A program made the position numbers and the translations under genes. Under the pieces are notes generated by a model, which worked only from the letters and a program-made list of their open reading frames with translations, made no database searches and had not been told where the DNA came from. A DNA stretch of 12,565 nucleotides, from the NCBI GenBank assembly GCA_016793565.1, contig JAEUMA010000625.1:1-12565 (forward strand), in the 5' to 3' direction. The stretch is from Rhizobiaceae bacterium (lineage in GTDB: Bacteria > Pseudomonadota > Alphaproteobacteria > Rhizobiales > Rhizobiaceae). This document shows positions 6,329 to 12,565 of the stretch, piece after piece (within the stretch, counting starts at the first letter, position 1; the number at the start of each line of letters is the position of its first letter).

Positions 6329-8008
6329 ATGCAGGGCGGGCAGGCGATGGACAGGCGCGGCGGCATGACGCCGCTGATGCTGGTGCTGCTCGCATTCTTC
6401 AGCCTGCTGGTGACGGTGCCCGGCATCGTCGCGGTGCCGCCGATCGATCGCGACGAGGCGCGCTTCGTGCAGGCCACCAAGCAGATGGCGGAGAGCGGCG
6501 ACTATCTCGACATCCGCTTTCAGGACCAGGTCCGCTACAAGAAGCCGATCGGCATCTACTGGCTGCAGGCGGCCGCCGTCGCGGTGAGCGGCGAGGGCGC
6601 CTCGGCGCCGATCTGGGTGTACCGCCTCGTCTCGGTGCTCGGCGTGCTCGGCGCGGTGCTGACGCTGGCCTGGGCCGGCGCGCGCCTGCTGGGTTCGCAG
6701 GCCGGGTTTGTCGGCGGGTTGGTGCTGGCGACGCTGTTTGCCTGCGCCTTCGAAGGCCGGGTCGCCAAGACCGACGCGATGCTCCTGTTCTTCTCGGTGG
6801 CCGCGCAGGCGGCGCTGGGGCTGATCTACGTCGCCGGCCGCGAAGGCAGGCCGATCACGCCCGGGCTGCCCTGGCTGTTCTGGGCCGCGCAGGGCTGCGG
6901 CATCCTGATCAAGGGGCCGATCACGCCGCTGCTGGCGGCGCTGACCGTCGCCACCATCGTCATCTTCGACCGCGACCGCCGCTGGCTGCGGGACCTGCGT
7001 CCGCTGCCCGGCGTGCTGCTGACGTTGGCGATCGCCTTGCCCTGGCTGATCCTCATCACCTGGAAGAGTGGCGGTGCCTTCTGGTCGGAATCCGTCGGCA
7101 AGGATCTGCTCGGCAAAGTGGCGTCGGGCGAGGAGTCGCATGGCGCCCCGCCGGGCTATTATGTGATCACCTATGCGCTGTTCTACTGGCCGTTCGGCGT
7201 GCTCGGGGTGGCGGCGGGCCTGCTGGCGATGACCCGTGCCAAGACCGACCCGCGCCTGCTCTTCTGCTTGGCCTGGTACATTCCGTTCTGGCTCGCCATG
7301 GAGCTCGTGCCGACCAAGCTGCCGCACTACGTGCTGCCGGCCTATCCGGGGCTGGCGCTGTTAGCCGGATGGGCCTCGACGCTCGTTCCGTCTCCCACGC
7401 GCGACGACCTCTGGCGCTGGCAGCGATGGCTGCGGCTCGTCGCTGCCTTCGGCCATGTGGCGGTGACGGCGGGGCTCGCCGCAGCGGCCATGGTGCTGCC
7501 CGTCTATGTCGGTTCCGGCTGGTCCTTCGCGGGCTTCCTCGCCGCGCTGGCGGTGATTGCGGCCGGTGTGCTCGCCTTTCCCCGCGAGATAGCCCTGCCG
7601 GCATCGCGCATCGGTCTGGCCGCCGTCTCGGCCGCTATCGCCTATGCGTTGATCTTCTGGCAGGTACTGCCGTCGATCGACAGGATGTGGCTGTCGCCGC
7701 GAATCGCCGCCGCGGTCGAGGCGAACAAGACCTGCGACAACGCGACGCTGGCGGCGGTGGGCTTCCACGAACCGAGCCTGGTCTTTCTGGCGGGTACGGC
7801 CACGCAGCTGACCGACATCGCCGGGGCCGCCGCGGCCCTCGCGGCCGATCCGCGCTGCGCGCTTGTGCTGTCGCCGACGTCGCGGCAGGCGGAACTGAGC
7901 GCGGCGGCCGCCTCTGCCGGCGCCATAGAGGCTCTTACGACGATCGAAGGCGTCAACTATTCGTCAGGCCAGGAGTTGTCGCTTGGGCTGTACAGAGTGG
8001 TAAGGTAA
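6329..8008 (+). CDS. ArnT-like family 39 glycosyltransferase (lipid-linked sugar transferase)
   Basis: This 559-residue polytopic inner-membrane protein of the ArnT/PMT (GT39) group uses polyprenyl-phosphate sugars and acts on the periplasmic side. After the first helix (about 14-35) comes the periplasmic loop VPPIDRDEARF (36-46), whose acidic pair D40/D42-E43 matches the catalytic region. KKPIGIYWLQ (71-80) is the family's lysine-proline-tyrosine-tryptophan element. About ten or more further helices follow, then a C-terminal soluble region of about 110 residues with Cys at NKTCDN and DPRCALV. The context suggests the GT2 product is its donor. Lipid A or LPS core is the most likely acceptor, with an RgtF- or ArnT-like role as candidate. 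The start at 6329 has GAAGG eight bases away. ATG 6347 or 6365 would also leave the first helix intact. Confidence 0.84.
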   Translation: MQGGQAMDRRGGMTPLMLVLLAFFSLLVTVPGIVAVPPIDRDEARFVQATKQMAESGDYLDIRFQDQVRYKKPIGIYWLQAAAVAVSGEGASAPIWVYRLVSVLGVLGAVLTLAWAGARLLGSQAGFVGGLVLATLFACAFEGRVAKTDAMLLFFSVAAQAALGLIYVAGREGRPITPGLPWLFWAAQGCGILIKGPITPLLAALTVATIVIFDRDRRWLRDLRPLPGVLLTLAIALPWLILITWKSGGAFWSESVGKDLLGKVASGEESHGAPPGYYVITYALFYWPFGVLGVAAGLLAMTRAKTDPRLLFCLAWYIPFWLAMELVPTKLPHYVLPAYPGLALLAGWASTLVPSPTRDDLWRWQRWLRLVAAFGHVAVTAGLAAAAMVLPVYVGSGWSFAGFLAALAVIAAGVLAFPREIALPASRIGLAAVSAAIAYALIFWQVLPSIDRMWLSPRIAAAVEANKTCDNATLAAVGFHEPSLVFLAGTATQLTDIAGAAAALAADPRCALVLSPTSRQAELSAAAASAGAIEALTTIEGVNYSSGQELSLGLYRVVR

Positions 8009-8032
8009 CGAAAGGACAGGCGGGGAATCGGG

Positions 8033-8908
8033 ATGGACGCGGGCGCATCAAAACCGCGATTGCAGGTCGTCTCGACGGCGCGGCGCGCCTGGCGCAACCT
8101 GGATGCGATGTTCGAGCGCGCGTTCGCCCGCTGGCGCACGCGGCCCTCCATCGCGGTGCGGATTTCCTGGCTTTGGCCGCTGGCCTGGGTCGCGGCGATC
8201 GCTATCCTGATGCTGACCGTCGACCAGATCGCCGGCGAACTTCGCCATTCCTGGCCGCTGTGGCTGCTGATCCCGGCGCTCCATCTCACCGACGTCGGCC
8301 TTTCCGGATGGTATCTGCTGCCGGCGACCGCTGTGGTGGCGGCCGCCTGTCTCATAGACTGGACGAAGCTTCCGCGGCGCGGAAAGGCTCTGCTCGCCAA
8401 CTGGACCGCGCTCGCCTTCCTGGTGCTGGTCGGGATCGGCCTGAGCGGCCTGGTGCAGATCTACCTGAAGTCGGTCTTCGGCCGCGCGCGCATGCGCTAT
8501 TTCGACGAGTTGGGCGCCTTCCATTTCGAGCCCAACTACTTCGACGACGACCTGAGCAGCTTCCCCTCCGGTCACTCGGCGACGATGGGCGCCTTCGCGG
8601 CGATCGTGGCGCTGCTGTTTCCTTCCACCAGGGTATTCGTCATCCCCTTCGCCGTGCTGGTGAGCCTGACCCGGGTGGTGACGCGCGCGCACTATCCGAG
8701 CGACGTCGTCGCCGGCTTCGGGCTCGGCTTCGCTGGAGCCCTGGCCGCCGCCTTTCTGTTCGCGCGGATGGGGCTGGTCTTCCGCGGCACCCAGGTGGGA
8801 TTCGTCAAGCGGCGCTCCGGCTTCAGGCTTTTTCCGCGCCGGCGCGGATCGGCGGGCGAGGCTACCCGCCCCGCAGCACCGTTCCCCGCCGGCCTTTCCT
8901 CCAAATAG
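8033..8908 (+). CDS. PAP2-family membrane phosphatase, possibly LpxE-like
   Basis: This 291-residue membrane phosphatase has all three parts of the PAP2 active site. Motif 1 is KSVFGRAR (K146 to R153), motif 2 SFPSGHSA (PSGH at 178-181), and motif 3 TRVVTRAHYPSD (R214, H220, D224). About six helices lie between residues 45 and 248. The usual Pro after motif 1 Arg is replaced by Met154. Soluble ends are an N-terminal region of about 40 residues and an Arg-rich C-terminal tail of about 40. Family members dephosphorylate lipid A (LpxE/LpxF), undecaprenyl pyrophosphate or phosphatidylglycerol phosphate. Next to an ArnT-like enzyme, lipid A is the favoured substrate, but carrier recycling cannot be excluded. 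It starts 24 bases after the previous stop with GGGGA upstream and is probably the last gene of the operon. Confidence 0.85.
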   Translation: MDAGASKPRLQVVSTARRAWRNLDAMFERAFARWRTRPSIAVRISWLWPLAWVAAIAILMLTVDQIAGELRHSWPLWLLIPALHLTDVGLSGWYLLPATAVVAAACLIDWTKLPRRGKALLANWTALAFLVLVGIGLSGLVQIYLKSVFGRARMRYFDELGAFHFEPNYFDDDLSSFPSGHSATMGAFAAIVALLFPSTRVFVIPFAVLVSLTRVVTRAHYPSDVVAGFGLGFAGALAAAFLFARMGLVFRGTQVGFVKRRSGFRLFPRRRGSAGEATRPAAPFPAGLSSK

Positions 8909-8934
8909 CCGCGCGCTCCAATCGCGGGGAGGGG

Positions 8935-8963
8935 TTGAATTTCATGCTGCGCCGCACAATATT
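8935..8963 (+). promoter_or_regulatory. Weak candidate housekeeping promoter for the acetyltransferase gene
   Basis: TTGAAT (8935-8940) matches the first four bases of TTGACA. CAATAT (8957-8962) lies 16 bases later and matches TATAAT at three positions. This is the most AT-rich short patch in the 106-base gap and lies before the gene at 9015. Support is positional and by weak consensus only. Confidence 0.28.
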
Positions 8964-8985
8964 GCTTGCGTCGGGAGATGTTGAC

Positions 8986-9002
8986 GCGGGCCTTTGGCCC
9001 GC
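8986..9002 (+). promoter_or_regulatory. Short GC hairpin in the leader of the acetyltransferase gene
   Basis: A perfect seven-base-pair stem, GCGGGCC / GGCCCGC, closes a TTT loop 12 bases before the chosen ATG. No T-run follows. It could end read-through from the upstream operon, or hold the leader of the next message in a fold near its ribosome site. Which role applies cannot be told from sequence. Confidence 0.4.
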
Positions 9003-9014
9003 AGCGAGATGCGC

Positions 9015-9548
9015 ATGGACCCGGCGACCTCTCCGCCAGGACAGATACGCCAGTTGCGGCCTTCCGACCGCTGCCGTTTCGGCGAGCACCTTTTGCGGCT
9101 CGACCGCGGCAGTCGCCGTGATCGCTTCAACGGCGCCGCCAGCGACGAGCAGATGCGCGCCTATGCCGAGCGCTGCTTCCGCGACGGCGTGACGGTGGTG
9201 GCCTGTGTCGAGGACGACCGCGTGCTGGGGGCGGCGGAAATCCACGAGCGTCCCGATCTCGTGCCGCCGACCGGCGAGATAGCCTTCAGCGTGGAGCGGG
9301 CCTGGCAGAAGCGGGGTATCGGCGGCCGGCTTTTCGAGCGCACCATCGCGCATGCGCGCGCGATGGGCTATACGCGGCTGCTGGTGACCACGCATCCGCA
9401 GAACCTGGCGATGAAGGCGCTGGCGCGGCGGTTCGGCGCGGATCTTCACTTCGTGCAGGGCGAGGCGGTCGGCACGATCACGCTGCCGCCCGAGCCGATT
9501 CCGCCGCTGCCCTTTTCACGCCGGCCTTATCAGGTGCCGGGCAACTAG
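9015..9548 (+). CDS. GNAT-family N-acetyltransferase
   Basis: This 177-residue protein has the GNAT fold. It would move an acetyl group from acetyl-CoA to an unknown amine in the cytoplasm. The N-terminal part (IRQLRPSDR..F..HLLRLDRGSRRDRF, about 11-38) is typical of a broad bacterial subgroup. The central strands are VVACVEDDRVLGAAEIH and GEIAFSVE. The acetyl-CoA pyrophosphate loop is QKRGIGGRLF (98-107), followed by a helix and RLLVTTHPQNLAMKALARRFGA. The proline-rich C-terminus (about 158-173) is not part of the fold. Start choice is uncertain. TTG 8994 and ATG 9009 are in frame, but GAG at 9006-9008 is suitably spaced only for ATG 9015. A leader hairpin and weak promoter suggest separate transcription from the PAP2 operon. 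Confidence 0.82.
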   Translation: MDPATSPPGQIRQLRPSDRCRFGEHLLRLDRGSRRDRFNGAASDEQMRAYAERCFRDGVTVVACVEDDRVLGAAEIHERPDLVPPTGEIAFSVERAWQKRGIGGRLFERTIAHARAMGYTRLLVTTHPQNLAMKALARRFGADLHFVQGEAVGTITLPPEPIPPLPFSRRPYQVPGN

Positions 9549-9549
9549 A

Positions 9550-9578
9550 GCGGCGCCCGCCCGGGGACGGAGCGCCGC
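9550..9578. terminator. Inverted repeat between convergent genes, possible bidirectional terminator
   Basis: GCGGCGC (9550-9556) and GCGCCGC (9572-9578) form a seven-base-pair stem with a 15-base loop. It lies in the 44-base gap between the ends of the acetyltransferase and protease genes, the only space where both transcripts could stop. No T-run follows in either direction, so the call rests mainly on position. Confidence 0.35.
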
Positions 9579-9592
9579 GCGCGAGCCGAGGG

Positions 9593-11431
9593 TCAGGCAA
9601 CCTCGTCGGCAAATTGCCATATGCCCGGCTGCGCCTCGAACAGGCTGCCGACAAAGGCGGAGCCTTCGAGGTTTTCGCCGCTGCGGGCGAAGGACAGCAG
9701 GAGGTCGGCGCGGTCGTAGCTTGGATTGCTGAGCACCTCGACCCAGAAATCCACGCCGCCCTGCTCGCCCTCGCGGTTGAGCACGTTGCGGTAGAGCACC
9801 TCGACGATCTCCCGGTCGCCAAGCGTGCCGGGATCGCCGAAGGCCGAGCGGAATTCGTTCGAATTGAGGAACGCCTGCGACAGGTCGTGCTCGTTGAGAC
9901 CCTGCTCGCGCTTGTCGATCCAGAAATTGAGGCCGCCGAGATCGATCGCGCCGTTGCGGTTGAGGCCGGCCTCATAGACATAGGCCACGGTCTTGGCGCC
10001 GTCGGTGGACATGCGGCGATCATCGAAGAACACGAAGGTGTCGTCGAACTGTAGCGCCTCCACGCCCTTCAGCCCGTCGGATCCGTCCCCGCCCTGCACG
10101 CTGACGTCGTCGCCCGACTGCTGCACCGTGTAGCTGATCCGCGTGCCCGTGAAGACCGCGGTGTCGGTGCCGGTCCCGCCGATCATGATGTCGTCGCCGC
10201 CACCGCCGACGAGGCGGTCGTTGCCGCCGCCGCCGATGAGCAGGTCGTTGCCGCCATTGCCGGTGAGCTGGTTGGCCGCCGCGTTGCCGAGCAGGGTGTC
10301 GTTGCCGGCGCCGCCGGCCGCGTTCTCGATGATCACGCCCTTGGCAATCGAGAAGCCGCCCTGGATGCGGCCGCCGCCGGAATCGAGCACGGACGAGAAG
10401 AAGCCCCCGGCCGAGATGTTGGCGTCGGTCAGTTCGGCGCGCGTCGCTTCGTTGAGCTCGTTGAAGCGCCCCGTGCCCTGCAGGGCTGAGATGATCTCGG
10501 TAACCTCGGCATCCGGCGAGCCGGTCAGCGTGGCCGCGAGCAGGTTGATCAGCACGTTGCCGCCGCCGTCATAGACGATGGTGTCGGTGTCGCTGGTGCC
10601 GGCGTCCCAGATGCCATAATAGGCGCGGCCGATCGAGATCGTGCCGTCCGAACTGTCGAGGTCGAGCGCGGCCGTTCCCGCATCGGTCAGCCGGTAGATC
10701 GTGTCGCCGGTGCGCGTCGAGGTATTGGCGCCGTAGATGTTCTGCAGCGCGGCGATGTCGAGCGCCATCGGCGTGACCGAACGGCCGAAGCCGTAGTCCT
10801 GGTCGCCGATGCCGGGCGGCGCGGTATAGGACATCATGGTCTGGCTCTGCAGATAGGGCGCGGAGTTGCTGAAGCCGTCGCCGCCGGGCTGCAGACCTGG
10901 TGCCAGCGTGGTTCCGGCGCCGTCGTCATGCGGGTGGCCGAGGCCGAGCGTGTGGCCGAATTCGTGGATGATGGTCTGGAAACGGTCGGAGCCGCCGCCG
11001 GCTTCCGGCTGCGCCAGATGCGACTCCGCGCCGATGTTGAAGCCAACGAAAGCGCGCCCGCGCCCACTGCCGTCAGGATAGTTTGCGGGAAAATCGGCGA
11101 CGCCCAGCCCGCCCTGTTCCTCGCCGATCAGATAGTCGGCGTTGATGTCGTTGGTCAGCACGATGTCGAGGTTAATAATGTCGCGCAGCAGACTGACGGC
11201 CACGGCGATTTCGTCGCGCCAGAAGGACGGGAAGTCCTGCACCATCGGCTTGAATTCGGTGCCCTCGCTCTGGGCGGAGAGCTGGCTCTCGCGATTAAAA
11301 GCGCTGAGCTCCGCCTCGTTGTTCAGATCGACGATGTTGAACGCCAGCGTTCCCGTCCAGCGCGAATTGCCCTCGATGGGCCGCAAATATGCGTTGGTTC
11401 CGGTATTGTCGCGTGATTCAGCCTGCGCCAT
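9593..11431 (-). CDS. Serralysin-like M10 zinc metalloprotease with RTX repeats and C-terminal DUF4214
   Basis: This is a 612-residue secreted protease candidate. The zinc site HEFGHTLGLGH (H156, E157, H160, H166) is followed by Pro and Asp as in serralysins. The Met-turn is TMMSY (M200, with Y202 as probable fourth ligand). SIAKGVIIENAAGGAGND (361-378) leads into about five calcium-binding RTX nonapeptides to about 425 (GGAGNDTLLG, GNGGNDLLIG, GGGNDRLVG and relatives). Residues 480-595 look like two DUF4214 units (YVYEAGLNR...GLNFWID; VLYRNVLNR...GVDFWVEVL). There is no N-terminal signal peptide, as expected for type I secretion, but no type I exporter is in view. Against typical serralysins (about 470-480) it has about 50 extra residues near 303-356 and the DUF4214 end. 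AGGGGGAAA precedes the ATG. It lies 80 bases after the amino acid permease gene. Confidence 0.88.
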   Translation of the reverse strand: MAQAESRDNTGTNAYLRPIEGNSRWTGTLAFNIVDLNNEAELSAFNRESQLSAQSEGTEFKPMVQDFPSFWRDEIAVAVSLLRDIINLDIVLTNDINADYLIGEEQGGLGVADFPANYPDGSGRGRAFVGFNIGAESHLAQPEAGGGSDRFQTIIHEFGHTLGLGHPHDDGAGTTLAPGLQPGGDGFSNSAPYLQSQTMMSYTAPPGIGDQDYGFGRSVTPMALDIAALQNIYGANTSTRTGDTIYRLTDAGTAALDLDSSDGTISIGRAYYGIWDAGTSDTDTIVYDGGGNVLINLLAATLTGSPDAEVTEIISALQGTGRFNELNEATRAELTDANISAGGFFSSVLDSGGGRIQGGFSIAKGVIIENAAGGAGNDTLLGNAAANQLTGNGGNDLLIGGGGNDRLVGGGGDDIMIGGTGTDTAVFTGTRISYTVQQSGDDVSVQGGDGSDGLKGVEALQFDDTFVFFDDRRMSTDGAKTVAYVYEAGLNRNGAIDLGGLNFWIDKREQGLNEHDLSQAFLNSNEFRSAFGDPGTLGDREIVEVLYRNVLNREGEQGGVDFWVEVLSNPSYDRADLLLSFARSGENLEGSAFVGSLFEAQPGIWQFADEVA

Positions 11432-11469
11432 GCGCTTTCCCCCTGCCAGAAGCCCTAAATTAGCAAACC

Positions 11470-11500
11470 CGACTACTTCCTAGCGGGCTTTTCGTAGTCG
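11470..11500 (-). terminator. Inverted repeat after the amino acid permease gene, possible terminator
   Basis: CGACTAC (11470-11476) and GTAGTCG (11494-11500) can pair over a 17-base loop. On the minus strand the distal arm is followed by GGTTTGCTAATTT, a loosely T-rich stretch. It lies 11 bases past the permease stop and before the protease start, so termination of the transporter transcript is the simplest reading. The large loop makes it weak. Confidence 0.33.
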
Positions 11501-11511
11501 TTCCAGCCAAG

Positions 11512-12312
11512 TCAGCCGATGCGGCTGGGGATACGCCGCTCGAACCAGCGGAAGGCGCCGACGATGAGGGCTGTCAGCACCAGGTAGAACAGGGCGAGGA
11601 GCAGCAGCGGCTCGTAGACGAGGAATGTGTCCTGCCGCACCCGCGACGAGACGGCATAAAGGTCGATGACGGTGATCGTGGCGACCAGCGGCGTGGCCTT
11701 GAGCTGCAGCACGGTTTCGCCTGCCAGCGTCGGCAGGGCGCGGTGCACCGCCTGTGGTAGCCATATGCGCCGAAACGCGGTGAAACGCCGCATGCCGAAG
11801 GCGCGCGCCGCTTCCAGTTGCCCGCGCGGCGTGCCGGCGAAGGCGCCGCGCATCACCTCGCCCTCATAGGCGGCGAAGGACAACGTCAGCGCCAGCACCG
11901 CATAGGGCCAGGCCTGCCGCAGATACGGCCAAAGCTCGGAACTGCGGAGCCACGGGAATTGCGGGAACAGAGAGCCGAGCCCGTAGTAGAGCAGCCAGAG
12001 CTGCAAGAGCAGCGGCGTGCCGCGGATGACGGTGCAGAACGCCTTGGCCGGCCAAGCCAGATAGAACGGACCCGCGGCCTGCGCCAGGCCGAGCGGAACC
12101 GCGATCAGGAAGCCGAGCACGCAGGTGACGACCAGGATCCAGATCGTGCGCCACAGGCCCTGCAGCGCCAGCCCTGAATAGGCCGGAATCCAATCCCAGC
12201 GCATGAAAATGGCGCAGGCAGCCACCAGCGCCGCGGCAATGGCCAGCAGAACGATGCGATGCGGCTGCAACCACACCTGCTGGCGGACGGGACCGACGGA
12301 AGTGGCGGCCAT
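11512..12312 (-). CDS. Polar amino acid ABC transporter permease, HisM-like
   Basis: This 266-residue inner-membrane permease belongs to the polar amino acid (His/Glu/Arg/opine) uptake family. Hydrophobic helices start at about 19-36 and 50-75. IRGTPLLLQLWLLYYGLG (96-113) is a strong family signature. The EAA loop that meets the ATPase runs through EGEVMRGAFAGTPRGQLEAARAFGM (150-174). The end, FRWFERRIPSRIG, is typical. The frame continues 14 codons upstream, but that part overlaps the preceding gene. ATG 12312 shares one base with that gene's stop (TGATG), which indicates translational coupling, and has a G-rich ribosome site. It partners with the fragment to its right. The binding protein and ATPase must lie beyond the window. 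Substrate is not readable from sequence, and no T1SS or protease link is implied. Confidence 0.92.
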   Translation of the reverse strand: MAATSVGPVRQQVWLQPHRIVLLAIAAALVAACAIFMRWDWIPAYSGLALQGLWRTIWILVVTCVLGFLIAVPLGLAQAAGPFYLAWPAKAFCTVIRGTPLLLQLWLLYYGLGSLFPQFPWLRSSELWPYLRQAWPYAVLALTLSFAAYEGEVMRGAFAGTPRGQLEAARAFGMRRFTAFRRIWLPQAVHRALPTLAGETVLQLKATPLVATITVIDLYAVSSRVRQDTFLVYEPLLLLALFYLVLTALIVGAFRWFERRIPSRIG

Positions 12313-12565
12313 CAGTGCGCGCCCCCCATCGGCGGTATGCCGCGACGCGCCCATTGCTCGATACGCCGGATGATCACGCCCGAGAACAGGGTGAGCGCGA
12401 GGTAGAGCGCGCCTGCCGCGATATAGAAGGTGAAGTAGGCTTTCGTGGCCGCGGCCGCCTGCCGGGTCTCCTGCGTCAGTTCGTTGAAGCCGACGACGGC
12501 CAGCAGCGCCGTATCCTTGGTGGCGATGAGCCAGAGATTGGCCAGGCCCGGTATGGCGAACGGCA
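12312..12565 (-). CDS. Polar amino acid ABC transporter permease, HisQ-like (3' part only)
   Basis: The last 84 codons of a second amino acid importer permease are visible. The gene runs off the right edge. The visible protein begins PFAIPGLANLWLIATKDTALL, where the family reads (L)PGLSNLWL-LKDTSL. It continues with VVGFNEL, a helix TFYIAAGALYLALTLFSGVI and the end RRIEQWARRG. All of these are standard for the HisQ/ArtQ C-terminus. Its TGA overlaps the ATG of the HisM-like gene by one base. The two permeases should form the heterodimeric channel. The open frame is too short to appear as a complete gene in this window. Confidence 0.9.
   Translation of the reverse strand, partial: PFAIPGLANLWLIATKDTALLAVVGFNELTQETRQAAAATKAYFTFYIAAGALYLALTLFSGVIIRRIEQWARRGIPPMGGAH

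Noticed and set aside
8833..8848. Perfect 16-base palindrome in the PAP2 C-terminal coding region
   Set aside because: It falls in Arg/Gly codons of a GC-rich tail, has no loop suited to a hairpin, and is best explained by codon use.
7369..9192. 607-codon plus-strand frame across GT39, PAP2 and acetyltransferase genes
   Set aside because: It is out of frame with three genes that have clear family motifs, and its protein is Arg/Ala/Gly-rich without domains.
10170..10320. Clustered short DNA repeats that could suggest a CRISPR or tandem array
   Set aside because: They are imperfect, about 27 bases long, in frame, and encode the calcium-binding RTX nonapeptides of the protease.
10143..10574. 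Plus-strand frame opposite the RTX region with proline/serine-rich repeats
   Set aside because: It is the antisense image of the glycine/aspartate-rich RTX repeats, not an independent repeat protein.

Overview
The window is uniformly GC-rich, densely packed, protein-coding DNA of alphaproteobacterial type. The best guess is Rhizobiales near Mesorhizobium/Phyllobacteriaceae. This rests on gene content (split Opp/Dpp ABC operon, stand-alone LpxB-N-like protein beside an ArnT-like transferase and a PAP2 phosphatase, DUF4214 RTX protease) and on start/stop overlaps of the ATGA type. It is an inference, not a database result. No rRNA, tRNA, CRISPR array, insertion sequence, phage gene or integrase was seen. 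No gene-free stretch exceeds 180 bases.

Layout. (1) 2-3520, + strand: the distal four genes of an Opp/Dpp-type peptide or related solute importer (permease B, cut at its 5' end; permease C; ATPase D; ATPase F). All are joined by 4-base ATGA overlaps. The substrate-binding protein is presumably left of the window. (2) 3543-4217, - strand: a spermidine-synthase-like SAM-dependent protein, convergent with the ABC operon. (3) 4351-4728, - strand: a small exported protein of unknown function. It has a strong hairpin downstream and a candidate EcfG/RpoE2 general-stress promoter upstream. (4) 4906-8908, + strand: a compact run of five genes: degenerate GIY-YIG protein, polyprenyl-phosphate glycosyltransferase (GT2), LpxB-N-like small membrane protein, ArnT-like GT39 transferase and PAP2 phosphatase. 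(5) 9015-9548, + strand: a GNAT acetyltransferase with its own leader hairpin. (6) 9593-11431, - strand: a serralysin-like M10 metalloprotease with RTX repeats and a C-terminal DUF4214 region. (7) 11512-12565, - strand: two permeases of a polar amino acid importer (HisM-like and a HisQ-like fragment). The rest of that transporter lies right of the window.

The most coherent biology is in 5256-8908. A GT2 enzyme would charge a polyprenyl phosphate with a sugar on the cytoplasmic side. The small three-helix membrane protein might assist that step or carrier movement. The ArnT-like enzyme would transfer the sugar outside the cytoplasmic membrane, most likely to lipid A or core. The PAP2 enzyme would remove a phosphate from lipid A or recycle the carrier. 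This resembles the logic of rhizobial lipid A remodelling, where the 1-phosphate is lost and galacturonic acid is added. The actual sugar and acceptor cannot be read from sequence alone.

The second point of interest is the secreted protease. Its zinc site is intact, but it has an extra segment before the RTX repeats and a DUF4214 C-terminus in place of the usual serralysin end. No type I secretion genes are visible nearby.
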